DNA of 64,000 nt from Petunia secreta (lineage: Eukaryota; Streptophyta; Magnoliopsida; Solanales; Solanaceae). The position numbers were made by a program, and so were the translations under genes. The DNA is taken from contig JARKIP010000011.1 in NCBI GenBank assembly GCA_029990175.1, positions 22,604,001-22,668,000 of the forward strand, given 5' to 3'. The notes under the pieces are model-generated. The model was not told where the DNA came from, did not search any database, and saw nothing but the letters and a program-made list of their open reading frames with translations. Shown here piece after piece: positions 21,721 through 32,688 of the stretch. Position 1 is the stretch's first letter. Every line of letters begins with the position of its first letter.

Positions 21721-22594
21721 TAGGCCTGGGCATAGAGCTGAGCCAGCTCGGAACTCGGCTCGGCTCGATTGCCTTTTAGCTCGGCTCGGCTCGGCTCATT
21801 TTGAAAAGAGGCTCGGCTCGGGCTCGGCTCGGTTTTATTCAAAGTTTGGCTCGGTTCGGCTCGGCTCGGTCAAAGCTCGGTCAAGCTCGGCTCGGTCAAA
21901 GCTCGGCTCGACAGAGCTGGCTCGGCTCGGCTCGGCTCGGTTAGCTTGATTTATTATGTAATTTTCTCTTTAAAATATAACTTTCATTCATTAGTCTCAA
22001 TTACTAATTTGAAGTCTACTTAATATTTAATATAATTAACAATTGATAAACTTGTACTCTTATCCTTATTTATTTGACATAAACAAATTTATTTTCTCAT
22101 AATGTAAAGGTTAAGCCTACTAAATAGCTGATACTAAAAATCAAATGCAATTCATATTTTTAATTTAACCATTTAATTATTAACATGGTAAAATTTATAA
22201 CCATAATATTAAAATTTATAAGCCTACTAGATGTTTTAAATCAAATCAAATTAAAATAACTAACACTTTTAACATAAGTTATAGGGTAAAACTACTTATC
22301 ATATTTTTAACATCATCTCTAAAACTGTTTTTTTAATGATTATGATGAAAAAAAATAAATATTATTTTTTATATTATTAAGTATGAGGACACAAAAGAAA
22401 AAGAGTCAGCTCGGGCTCGGCTCGGGCTCGGTCAAACTCTAGCAAAGCTCGGTTGAGCTCGGCTCGAGCTCGGCTCGGCTCGGCATAGTTTAAAGCTCGG
22501 TTCGGCTCGGCTCAGGCTCGGCTCGACTCGGTAACATAGTAAGCTCGGTTGGGCTCGGCTCGGGCTCGGCTCGCTCGCTCGATGCCCAGGCCTA
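21721..22594. mobile_element. hAT-type non-autonomous element (MITE) with GCTCGG subterminal arrays
   Basis: Perfect 13-bp inverted ends TAGGCCTGGGCAT / ATGCCCAGGCCTA and a perfect 8-bp duplication GCTGAAAC (21713-21720, 22595-22602). Both ends are packed with GCTCGG/GGCTC repeats over about 200 bp, the usual style of hAT transposase-binding subterminal repeats; the middle is AT-rich with no gene. The paralogous site at about 54323-54350 lacks it. Confidence 0.93.
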
Positions 22595-22663
22595 GCTGAA
22601 ACAACCTAAACCTCCTTTGATTTCGTAATACTTGTTTATTTAAATTTCAACGATTAAGATTTA

Positions 22664-22913
22664 CTCCATCCGTTTCAAATTAGTTGTCGCTTTTAGCTTT
22701 TTCACGTCCATTAAGAAAACCATTAAATAGAGTGTGTAGTTTACTATATTATCCCTATTTAATGTTTGACAACTATATTTTGTTGAGAATTTTTTTAATT
22801 ATTGAGGGTATAATTGGAAAAGACTAACAATTTTAGTCTTGAAATCTAAAATGTCAACTAATTTGGGACAAATGATTATTGCTAAAGTGACAACTAATTT
22901 GGAACGGAGGGAG
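22664..22913. mobile_element. Stowaway-like (Tc1/mariner) MITE, 250 bp
   Basis: Inverted ends CTCCATCCGTTTCAAATTAG and its near-complement ending in GGAACGGAGGGAG, flanked by TA on both sides (22662-22663, 22914-22915). The paralogous copy near 54392 (GAGATTTATGTAACTAAGC) has no insertion. Confidence 0.88.
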
Positions 22914-24007
22914 TATATAAGTAAGCAAGGGCCTTAACTATGATTAATATGAAGATAGTTGAAAAGAAATTAATTCTCACTAACTTTAGGGAAAAAGTTA
23001 CATCTCCAACCCTCCCCCCCCCCCAAAAAAAACACACACACACACACAACATTCTCTTTAGACAGACATAAATGACTATATCAACAGTAGTTAATGCATT
23101 ACTTGACAAAAGAAAAAAGGAAGAGCAAACAAAACTAAAAACTAATGTAATTTCTTCAGCTCTTCTGTTTCAAAGTTTGCGGTAATTCTGCACCTACTTT
23201 GCTTAGGACTAATTAATATACTACTCTAAGATATTGACTATATATCGATCGATATTTGGAACTAATTCATTTCTTAATCATAGGTAAAAATTTGCTTAGT
23301 TTAGCAAAATTGGATTGTTTGATATTTAAATAGACAACTTCTGCACACAATAAAATAGAACGATCTCCCTCAACATCAGAGGTAGGATAATCAATCTTGG
23401 AAATAAAGAGGAGACGTATGGTTTTTCCTAAGGTTGCCTTAAAATTTGAAAATCCCTTCTTCCATTTTATTAACTGATCGACCAAAAGTTCTCAAATGAG
23501 GTTGCGTATAGTTTTACTCTATTTAACTGAGTCATAAGTTCAAAACTCTTAAATCTTTGTATTTAAAATGAGAGACAAAGTAAACGAGCCGTACAATAAC
23601 TTGTTAATGAAGCTTGCCTTAAAGCGCCGGGCTTTATACAGTCAAGCATCTCTATTGATGGCGTTATTAGTCCGAATATTTTTGATTGCTATAACGAAGT
23701 GTTACGGTAGAAAAACGTATAGTATAATATAACACGAAATGTGGCGTGCTATTAGGGAGGTCGACTGTTAGAAAGATCGAGGTCTATGTGTAGTTCATTT
23801 AGGTTTCATCTATCATGGACCAACTTTTCTCTTTATGACTAGATTTTTTTTTAGGGCAGTGATACATACTATTCTATTTTGCCGGCAAATTTGCCGCGCC
23901 ATACGTGGCCTACGTGTGAAAATACGAAAATGTCCTCACTTACTCTAGCTCACCATTCAGTCGCGCGAGTGGGATTGCAAATACACAAAAGCTGAGGTAG
24001 CGTGTGA

Positions 24008-24241
24008 CATATCATCTTTTTTTCAGTCACATTTGAACACTGTGAATGAATTTTCGTTCAGATCTGAACGAAAGAGGTCGCCGAAACCCCAACGATGGCG
24101 ACCGTCAGTCTTCGTCTCCAACTGCACATATCATCTTTTTTCAGTCACATTTGAACATTGTGAATGGATTTCCGTTCAGATCTGAACGAAAGAGGTCGCC
24201 GGAACCCCAACGATGGCGACCGTCAGTCTTCGTCTCCAACT
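24008..24241 (+). repeat. tandem duplication, two units of 119 bp
   Basis: Units begin CATATCATC at 24008 and 24127 and contain TTCAGATCTGAACGAAAGAG and GATGGCGACCGTCAGTC, with only a handful of differences, so the duplication is young. Confidence 0.9.
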
Positions 24242-24699
24242 GCCATTACCTTACAAAATCCTCTGAGCTACAAAAGTAATAACGGGTCCGTTCTTTGAAC
24301 ATCGTCTAATGACAAGATTTTTTGTTCTTGCTGCGCTTGTTTGTACCGGAAACTTGTCTAGTTTATGTGGTGTAGTGTTCCGTGCACAGATGTTCCTCCA
24401 AATACCCCGCTCTTGACTAATATTGGTCTATGTTCCCCCGAATGTCATACGTTATTAATAAATTTTTATTTTTATTTCCAATTACCATTGACGAATACAA
24501 TTGAAGTCAGAAATCAGTCCATTAGACACGAACTAAATCAAAACCACAAATTAATAAGTACTGCATCAGGATTGAGCAGGTACGTTGTCTAGACACCTAT
24601 TCATCCAAATAGAAGTAGGTGTTTCGTGTGAATCAACAACTTCTGCTTGACACCATCAAAGAGCGGATAAGTTAATGCGAAAGTCTCGATGTCAACAAC

Positions 24700-25160
24700 A
24701 CGTAGATGTTAACTAACGGGTGCAATATTGCCATGAATTGCATTATAAATTCATGTGTCCTGCTCCGACTTCGCCTCAGAACTTAGAATCCATTAATTTG
24801 CTGCAGTTACCATCACTAATGGCAGGTCCTCTGGTTTTAACCACCGTATGTATACCGTCGTCCTCAACCAATAGGGTAATCAACGAAACCATTGCCGTAT
24901 TAGTTCTAATTTGTTCATTCTGTCAACAGGAGCAACACAAACACATAATTGGACTATTTGTGGGCCACGGCTGATTAATTAGCTAATTGGGCCGCACCAT
25001 CAATGAAGGCATGTGCTCGGCCCATGTAGGGTAAGCCCTCCAACACGTTTTCGGCGAGTCCCCAGGAGTTGGGTCGTATAATCTATTCCTGCACGTATGA
25101 ATCCTGATAGGAATTCAACATTCCCACGCTCGCTGTTGTTTAAGTTTAGCCAACGACATG
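24700..25160 (-). pseudogene. broken copy of the neighbouring F-box-like gene
   Basis: The minus strand from about 25150 encodes a degraded match (SERGNVEFLSGFIRAGIDYT) to the neighbouring gene's DRGNLVFLYGLSSKGIDYA, followed by frame breaks and stops. The adjacent segment 24365-24450 resembles part of the same repeat again. This suggests a small cluster of such genes that decayed. Confidence 0.55.
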
Positions 25161-25661
25161 TGTAAAATAAGGACACTTGTTTAATCGAATTTTAGGTACT
25201 CTTTAATATTGAGCAGTTATCACATGCTCTGGTACTTCTTTATTAATCAAAATGGGTAGAACTTGTTTTGGTTAGTAGACAAGTTCTTTGCCCTTGCAAC
25301 AATACAAATAACGGGAATGCACGAAATCAGCCCAGCGTATGCAAACTTGGTGTATTCTACATGGACAAAAAGGAGAAAGTCAATACTGCTATTAAGTACT
25401 AAGTACATTACAACTTCAGACTGGACAATCGTTAGACAAGTACAAGCGCACGATCAGTCCACGATGAAGTAAGTACTACATATATAGAGCCCAAAAAGGT
25501 GATACAAAGTATATATATCACTAATAATCCAGACTAGAACCAAGGCTACCATCATCCGAACTTAAATCTGAATGACAAGGAGCTCCAATCTCAAAGTCAA
25601 ACATCGGAAAGGTTAATTTCGTGGTTTCAACGTCAATGAGACATAGATCACAATTAACAAA

Positions 25662-26397
25662 TCATTCACGGCAGCCGTAAATATCTGTCATATATCCGTT
25701 CCAGTGCCCTGGCCCCTGAAAGTGACAACACCCAGTCTCTACGACTTTGCTGCAGTTTGCCGAACCAATCATCCTTTTGAGACGTCTTCTGCATTCAATC
25801 GTCTTATTTCTTCCGTCGGGCTCCTTCAATAGACTAAGCAGCACTTCCACCCCCGAGTTGATGCTAATTTCATCTTCCCTATCAAACATCAGCAATGCAA
25901 TCCCGTAATTGTACTTTGCTTGGGCCACAACAGAATTATTAACGAATTGGGCCTCGCCCGAAGAATTATTAGCGACTTGGGCCATATAGTGTAACCCCTC
26001 CTTGTTACCGGCAACAAAAAACATATGAGTCCCGAGAAGTAGGGTAGCATAATCAATTCCTTTGCTGCTCAGTCCATATAGAAATACAAGATTTCCACGG
26101 TCGCAGCGTTGCAGTTTATCCAAGATCTTCTCCAGAGGCAGGTATCGTTGAAATTGCCCTGTAAACACCAGCTTACGTGTAAGGTCGCACCTGAAATTGT
26201 AAAATGCATGTATGATAACGTCGTGGCAAGTACTAAGGTATAAAAAAGTGCATTAAAGAATCAACAAATCATTCTTGAACTCACACTAAGGTCAGATTTG
26301 AGATATCAGCAACAGAAAGGTCGAATTCCATAAATTTATGGATTATTGATTCTACAACTGTTGCTGGAAGGTCCAGTAGATACGGTTCTTGCTTCAT
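25662..26397 (-). CDS. F-box-like protein (At1g67623-like type), two exons
   Basis: Exon 1 (26397-26285) encodes an F-box-like start with LPATVVESIIHKFMEFDLS. A 94-bp intron with GT...AG ends (26284-26191) follows, and exon 2 (26190-25662) completes about 213 residues. Exon 2 resembles small plant F-box proteins with an alpha-helical, Sel1-like tail: LEKILDKLQRCDRGNLVFLY, then AQAKYNYGIALLMFD and a basic Cys-containing end (TIECRRRLKRMI). F-box proteins usually link substrates to SCF ubiquitin ligases through SKP1; the substrate is unknown. The frame is open across both exons. It lies inside a segment that looks like a Pack-MULE insertion, so it may be a transposon-carried copy. Confidence 0.6.
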
Positions 26398-27010
26398 CAC
26401 GTTTGGACAAGTATACGAGAACAACAATTATTTTTTCAAGATGGAGGACTGAAACCCCAATATGGTTTGTGAGAAGTATTTAAAAGCTCCACTTGAACTT
26501 CATAGACGATGCATTGAAACCATACACAAAACATAAATACTACAACCTCAACTATCCTCATCAAAAGTCCAACTACACTGGATGCACTAAATACGCCAAC
26601 TACCGCTTTAGAACGCGAAACGTCAACTCAAATGACTAAATGGAGGTCTGCAACTATATTTTTGGAGGAGTACTATTACAAGTTTCACTTGAAATCAACT
26701 CAATATAAATAAGGTAACCTTGTGCTGTGAAAGGTGTATGGGTGGCTAGTTAATGGTTATGATCAACAAGTAATACGATGACCAAGATTGTGTTTTTACA
26801 TCTACTAACAAGAACCACCATACCCCTTAATGCGCATAGAATAATATGTTCTAGTGTTGGTAAAAAATATTGCTTTAGGATATTTTTCATCAAGAATATT
26901 CAAAATAATATTGCTAGTTCTGAATTTTTTAAACTTTTGTCATTAATAAAGAGAAACCGAAAAAAAAAACATTAGACCGGCTTCGAAAATTAACAGGATC
27001 TTATAAATTC
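26398..27010. other. no gene recognised (possible F-box gene promoter)
   Basis: AT-rich sequence upstream of the F-box-like gene; short open frames only. Confidence 0.4.
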
Positions 27011-27017
27011 ATTTATT

Positions 27018-27308
27018 TGTGTGGATTATGACCACTACTCACCATTATTCAATTGTAACATATGGTTTACTACCCCACTTTCTCCTACTTAATTCCTCCC
27101 CACTAAGTGACCACTAATTCCTTATTAAGTCACTACTTAATTCTTGTAACCTTTGGGTTGATTTGTAACCTATGTATTTGTATCCTATAAATAGAGCACA
27201 TTTGGCTCTATGGAAGACAGACTTGAAACACTTTGAGAATACAGTTCTACCTACTCCTCTCATATACTTTTGTATTGTTCTTACTTTACTATTAATTTTA
27301 CAACACAT
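27018..27308 (+). repeat. possible solo LTR
   Basis: A segment starting TGTGTGGATTATG and ending TTTTACAACACA, with a strong TATA box (CCTATAAATAGAGC, 27182-27195) in mid-segment, looks like a short LTR. No clear target duplication is visible and there is no partner copy in the window. Confidence 0.35.
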
Positions 27309-28060
27309 GAGTTTTTTTAGTAAAATGACTTATGATTAGGGGATTCCCTCCCACTTTAATAATAATAATAAAGAAAGAAATAAATATAATTTATTATAAT
27401 AAATATATAATATGATGTCATAAAATATTTTGTTAAATGTAATTTGCATAGAGTAATTAATTTAATTACACTGTTTAATTTTAAATACAAATTTTCAACG
27501 ATTTCACCAATTTTATAGAGCCATTTAATAACAAAAATAAATAAAAAGTAAAAATAAAATATGTTTTGAATATTATGGCAGCACAAAAATATTTTTGATA
27601 CAACTTTTCAAAGATTTCTCAAATTTCATAGTAAAAATAAAATTGTGACCGAAATAAAACAAAAGAAAATCAGAAAATGAAAGAGTCGTTTAATAACAAA
27701 AATAAATAAAAAGTAAAAATAATATATGTTCTGAATATTATGGCACCACAAAATATTTTTGATACAATTTTTCAATGATTTCTCTAATTCTAAAATTGTG
27801 TCCGAAAATAACGACCTTATTTAAAACAAATATTTGAATATAGGCCCTATTAAGATTTCAATAATTTAAACTAAAATACTTAAAATTGGGCCCGCAGCGG
27901 CTGAGTGAGAGAGTGAGAGGATTCGAGTGTGCAAGCCACGCGCCTAATACGGACAAAATAAGACTCAAGGATATTTCCGTCTTTTCATACGGCAGCCACG
28001 TATGGTGCGGCAATACGCGCGCCAAAATGGTATGCCGCGGTTCTTTTCCGTTTTTTTTAA
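27309..28060. other. AT-rich stretch, no gene recognised
   Basis: Contains an imperfect internal repeat (AACAAAAATAAATAAAAAGT at about 27530 and 27695, followed by similar text) and ends in the inverted arm of the Pack-MULE-like insertion. No coding region seen. Confidence 0.45.
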
Positions 28061-28473
28061 CCGTCCAACTTCCACAAAGTGTTAAGAGGAAGAGCTAAAT
28101 GTTGCTGAACGATCCTTGTTACCATTTTCCTTTTTTCATAATTACCTAGAGCCAACTCTATAGACTAAATTTTCAGCAATAGCACAAAAAAGTCTTCTCT
28201 TGAACATCTATTTAATACAAGTAGGGGCAAGCAAACCATGTATTCAATAATATTATAATTTGCGTGTGGAGAATCTACAATATGTACAAGTGTACAACTC
28301 AGCTGCCCTTTGAAATGAATCTTGGGGTAATCTAGAATAATACAATACAATTAAGAATGTATTATTGGATCTGAATAAGTTTTTTGATTACTCTGGCGCC
28401 ACATACTATTATTATACTGTCTATAAAATTTATTAATCCCATTTTCAACTCCTTTGAATGATCTGAAATTCCT

Positions 28474-28482
28474 TTATATACA
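28474..28482 (+). promoter_or_regulatory. TATA box of PP2C copy 1
   Basis: TTTATATAC about 65 bp upstream of the start codon. The same box is kept upstream of the second copy (about 59871-59879). Confidence 0.65.
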
Positions 28483-28544
28483 GGATTCTCTTTCAGTTTG
28501 AGAGAAAAAAGGAAAAAGAAAAGAGCAGCTAACACTTTATCACA

Positions 28545-30316
28545 ATGGGTATCTGCTTATCATCTGTATCTTTTGAAGTTCATGCTGTTGATTATGGGCA
28601 TGAAAATGTGGTTTACTATGAAGACAACAGCAATGGAGCACACCAACCAGTAGTTGGCTCTGTTTATTCTCATGCAGGAAGCAAAGGACTCAATCAAGAT
28701 TCTGCTATTCTCTATCAGGTTTATCATCTGATCCCTCTTTCATTTGCATGTTTCTTGAGTTTTAATATCAGAATAGAGAATGATTTAACTACACTAACAC
28801 AAATAAATAATTTTTTACTATTATATGTGTATTTTAACTTGATGTAGCTGGTAAGTTGTCTTATTTTTCGGGTTACTAATGCATTTTGTTGATAGTTACT
28901 CGTAGTTATCTTTTAGAAGAGCTAATAGTAGTATACTAATTCTATCTCAGTGTTAGGGTATAGAAGTTAAACTCAATAGAAATGTCCTATTTATGATATA
29001 GTTACATTGAAATTTCATTTTTTACTCAGGCTCTATAAAGAAACATACGGATCAAAAAAACCAACAGAAAGGTTCCAAGTGAAAATAGTACTCCTATTTG
29101 TTGTTTATAATGTACCTAAAAATGGAAACTTTCCTTTTGTGGCAGGGATATGGTGTAGAAAATGGAGCTTTTGGTGGAGTTTTTGATGGGCATGGAAAGA
29201 ATGGACTTATAGTCAGCAAGTTAGTTATGAATAAGTTGCCATCTTTGCTTCTGAACAATATACTTTCTCTGCCAAAGATCAATTCTCCTGTCAACTCTCC
29301 AAAACCAAATGCGAAACTGGTTAATGATGAATCAGTGAAAAACAAGAATTTTAACAAATGGAAAGAGGCTTGTCTGAGTTCCTTCAAGGTGATGGATAAG
29401 GAAATTAAACGTCTTGAGAAATTGGACTGTTCTTGCAGTGGAACAACTGCTGTAGTTGCTATAAGACAGGTAATAAAAAAGTCTTCCAGTGATCCTTTAT
29501 ATATCAGAACTTTGTTTGGATTTTCGCAAAGGTTTAAGACTATATGAAATTAACTTGTTCTGACTGTTTATAAATAACAGGATGATGATCTGATTATCGC
29601 TAATCTTGGCGATTCTCGAGCTGTACTAGGAAGAAAGATGGAGGAGGGAAAAATTGAGGCTGTTCAGTTAACTACTGATTTGAAGCCTAGCATGCCTTGT
29701 AAGACTCCTCCTCTTTCTATTGACATGATATTTGGCACAGTTCTTTTACAAATTGAGTTACTAATGCCTAGATCATAAATTATTTTATGCAGCTGAAGCA
29801 GAAAGAATAAGAAAGTGTGATGGCAGAGTGCTTGCACTACAATCAGAGCCACATATACAGAGAGTGTGGTTACCCCATGAAGATGCTCCTGGACTAGCCA
29901 TGTCTAGAGCTTTTGGAGATTTCAGTCTCAAAAACTATGGCATAATCTCCATGCCTGATGTCTCCTATCACCATCTTTCTCCCAATGATCAGTTTGTTGT
30001 TCTAGCATCCGATGGGGTAAGCTCATTCATAGGACTAGTATTTATTCTGTTTCTCATCTTAAAGTCGGGACGTTCTTCTGTTTCTACGACACTTGACTTC
30101 TCCCTTTTAATTGTAACATAGGTGTGGGATGTGCTCAGCAATGACCAAGTCGTATCCATAGTGTGTTCAACAAATGATGGAGCAGCAGCCTCAAAGGCAG
30201 TGGTAGAGGCTTCCATAGATGTATGGAAACAGAAGTTTCCCAACACCAAGAGAGATGATTGCACCGTCATCTGCCTATTCTTGCAACAACATGTTTCACC
30301 AATAAATAGTACCTGA
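28545..30316 (+). CDS. PP2C-type Ser/Thr protein phosphatase (clade E-like), copy 1
   Basis: Five exons with GT/AG borders: 28545-28718, 29146-29469, 29581-29698, 29793-30016, 30122-30316; 344 residues. PP2Cs are Mg/Mn-dependent phosphatases. Expected motifs are present: NQD at 50-52, FGGVFDGHG, CSGTTAV, ANLGDSRAVL, LTTDLKP, LAMSRAFGD, VVLASDGVWDVLSNDQVV and the final RDDCTVICLF, so the metal-binding Asp residues are intact. MGICLSS at the start fits the N-myristoylation pattern (Gly2, Ser6), suggesting membrane attachment. EAERIRKCDGRV and RVWLPHEDAPGLAMSRAFGD recall Arabidopsis clade E PP2Cs. At 344 residues it is shorter than many clade members, mainly in the N-terminal region. A poly(A) signal AATAAA lies at 30331. 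It appears functional; its physiological substrate is not inferable. Confidence 0.92.
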
Positions 30317-30881
30317 GCTATGTCTAAGCAAATAAAAGCTTTAAATTATTCTGATAATTCCAGACTGCAAAAGCCACAGAGCTATGTAGAAGTTTCATGT
30401 ACTTTGGATGTCAATGGCTAAAGCTACCTGCCGTCCTTGTGCGGTGATGCTTTTGGTTGCTGCTATTACAATTTACTAGCCACACATGATGACAAAATCT
30501 GAAGCTTGTTATCAATCTTGTTTTAATGTTCTATCAAGAACTGTGGATAGCTAGTTGTTTGAATGTATGCACCTTTTTGCCAACAATTTTTAGCTTAAGT
30601 GAGATGTCTAAACCAATTGTGTATATTTATTAGTAAACTTGAAGTAGTATGTCCCTTAATTTGTACTCCAAGTCCATGTTTTTCCAGATGTTGATAACCA
30701 ATTTTATTTCTTTTACATACAATTGATTTATCGTGGGACTTTGTAGTGACCCATATGGTACCGGTAACATCCAACCCCACTTGATAAAATGTTTTGCTAA
30801 ATATATATATTATAACAATAAGAAAAAACAGAAAATTTCATATAAAATGATAAAATGACACAATTGAAACAAGATGTGTTG

Positions 30882-30945
30882 TAGCTGAGTTGAGTTGGTT
30901 TCTGCGTTATAATGTCTGGCATCTAGGGGTCAAATCCTACAGCCT
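30882..30945 (+). repeat. tRNA-like head (possible SINE) with A and B boxes
   Basis: TAGCTGAGTTGAGTTGG (30882-30898) fits a pol III A box and GGGTCAAATCC (30928-30938) a B box at tRNA-like spacing. The left border of flank copy A1 lies at this point; copy A2 lacks the head. Confidence 0.4.
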
Positions 30946-31822
30946 TGAAATCCAGATTTTTTATAGTACTTTAGTAATTTATTAGTTTCTTTATATTTTG
31001 ACACCACTAATGAAATCTTGAGTACACCATTGTTCAAATTCTTGTTGATTGCGCACAATTGTAGTATATTTTTATGGGTTACAACGGTAGGGTTTTAAAC
31101 TTCATTGAATACTTCATGGAGTTCCTTTTCGAAGCTGTATGGGTTCACCTTGGTGCTCATATTACGTTTTCAGGTTATAGTTAGTAGTCAAATTACTTCA
31201 TTATATTAGGTTATAGTTAGTAGTCAAATAACTTCATTATATTACCCAAAAGACGATGAATTGTTTTTTCTCAAGCGTTTGTATATCATGAGGAGTTCGT
31301 TACACATATTCTCAAACTAAGCTCTATATATTAACCAAAGTTTTAAGATTAAATTTCGTCAAAAATGAAAACATTAACTATCGGTATAATTCACATAAAA
31401 TAAAAATCGCCATAAAATTCATCAACTCGTCATTGAAATTTACAACTAAGCGGTAGCATAAGCTAAAATTGCCAAATACACATTATCAAATTATCAAAAT
31501 AAGATTTCAAGTTATTACCATCTTTATATTTTAATGGTTTTTTATTTTATGTTTGTAAATTTATCCGTTCCACTTTATGTGAACATATTTTCTCTTCAAT
31601 TTGTTAAAAAAAGAATGATCACTTTTTAATTAGGAAATAATTTAAGTCCAAATTTACCACGGTACCCTTAATGAAATGATTTCTAGCAACACAAATAGAT
31701 AAATCATTTTAGACCACAAATTCTAAAAGTCTCAATTTCTTTATTAAACTTTGTGTCAAGTCCAACAGGTTCACATAAATTGAAACACATGGAACATTTT
31801 AGTTATGGCGGAATAGGTATGC

Positions 31823-32688
31823 ATCCTCTCTTTTAAAAGGCAGTTTTGGGACTCGCCCGGGATTCGCCCCGGGGCGGGGCACATGCAAAATGCCCTGAGA
31901 CTCTCGGGCGTGACTTAGATCCGTGAGGCTTACGCCTCAAGCACTCGACGATGCACTCAGAGCACGCCCAATGCTCAACGCTCGGGACTCGCCTTATAGA
32001 ACCTATGGAAATGATCTGTCCAATTCCCTAATTAAGATTGTTCATCCACAATTTTTTTAAAAAAATAAAGTTATATTCATCTATAGCATTTTCAAAAATT
32101 GAATATAACTCAATTAACGAGACATACTATTACATGTATTATAATTGAGAATATCATAATGGTGAATATCATATGTATACTTAATCTGAAAATGCATAGT
32201 CGATGTTTATAATATCATCTCTTGTTATTGGTTTTCATATTTTATTTCTGTCAGTCAAAAGATTTAGACTTCAATTAATTTGCAATATAGAAGAAATTTT
32301 ATATTTATCAATGAAGAATTAATGTTTTAAATTATAATAGTTATAAATTTTATTGTTTATTCACTTTTTATAGTAACAAATTTTTATTTTTAATTGTTTG
32401 AAAGTTAAGGCGTTATAGTTTATTTGTATCCCATAAAAACTGCAACATTATTATTCAATTTCTTACAACTGTTAAAAAGGTTAGATCTTTTGTTTCTATA
32501 ATTTTCTTTCTTATTTTTAAATTTTTTTTGTACTTTTGATATTTTTTTGGCTCATTATGATATTTTATTAATTTGAAATTAATTAAAAAATAAGATCCAT
32601 GGGACTTACGCCCCATGTCTCGGGGCTTGCGTCTCGCCTCATTATAAGTAAAACGCCTCGCCTTGCGCCCCCGCCTTTTAAAACACTG
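31823..32688. mobile_element. hAT-like MITE nested in the left arm of the MULE-type element
   Basis: It splits the left inverted repeat at TATGCA, which recurs on both sides (31818-31823 and 32689-32694). Its ends share TTTTAAAAGGC in inverted orientation, and the right end reads as CAGTGTTTTAAAAGGCG on the complement, a common hAT-like terminus. It has GC-rich subterminal parts (GGGACTCGCCCGGG, GCGAGGCG-like) and an AT-rich centre. No gene. Confidence 0.6.

Larger units (their letters stand above)
21109..23840 (+). repeat. flank copy B1 of the local duplication
   Basis: Aligns, in order and same orientation, with 53680-55756, and in its first 200 bp with 49587-49790. Shared blocks include GCGACTTTGTTACAG, CAGCAGTATTG, TACATGACAAGATCCTAACA and GGAAGGAGACGT. 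This copy contains two insertions that copy B2 lacks (21721-22594 and 22664-22913), and B2 has insertions that this one lacks. Confidence 0.85.
23854..28058. mobile_element. Pack-MULE-like insertion carrying F-box sequences
   Basis: About 4.2 kb absent from the paralogous site near 59437. The two ends are inverted copies of each other over at least 60 bp: GCCATACGTGGC at 23898-23909 lies in the same context as the complement at 27994-28004, flanked by TTGCCGC and a run like GAAAATACG/GAAAAGACGG. The outer border shows a possible 9-bp duplication TTTTTTTTA, weak because it is low complexity. It contains one F-box-like gene, a broken relative, a 119-bp tandem repeat and a possible solo LTR. Element class is inferred from long terminal repeats and 9-bp duplication. 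Confidence 0.55.
28066..30760 (+). repeat. PP2C duplication block, copy 1
   Basis: Matches 59447-62005 in order and orientation, from CAACTTCCACAAAGTGTTAA through promoter, all exons and introns of the PP2C gene and about 440 bp of 3' flank. Exons are nearly identical, while introns carry small indels. Confidence 0.9.

Noticed and set aside
21721..22594. CRISPR-like or satellite array of GCTCGG repeats
   Set aside because: Spacing is irregular, there are no unique spacers, and inverted ends with an 8-bp duplication explain it as a hAT element.
23844..23854. TTTTTTTTA as a firm 9-bp target duplication
   Set aside because: Low-complexity T runs occur by chance; it is mentioned only as weak support for the 4.2-kb insertion.
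29094..30270. Minus-strand frames over PP2C exons
   Set aside because: Shadows of the exons; they recur in the second copy only because the exons are duplicated.
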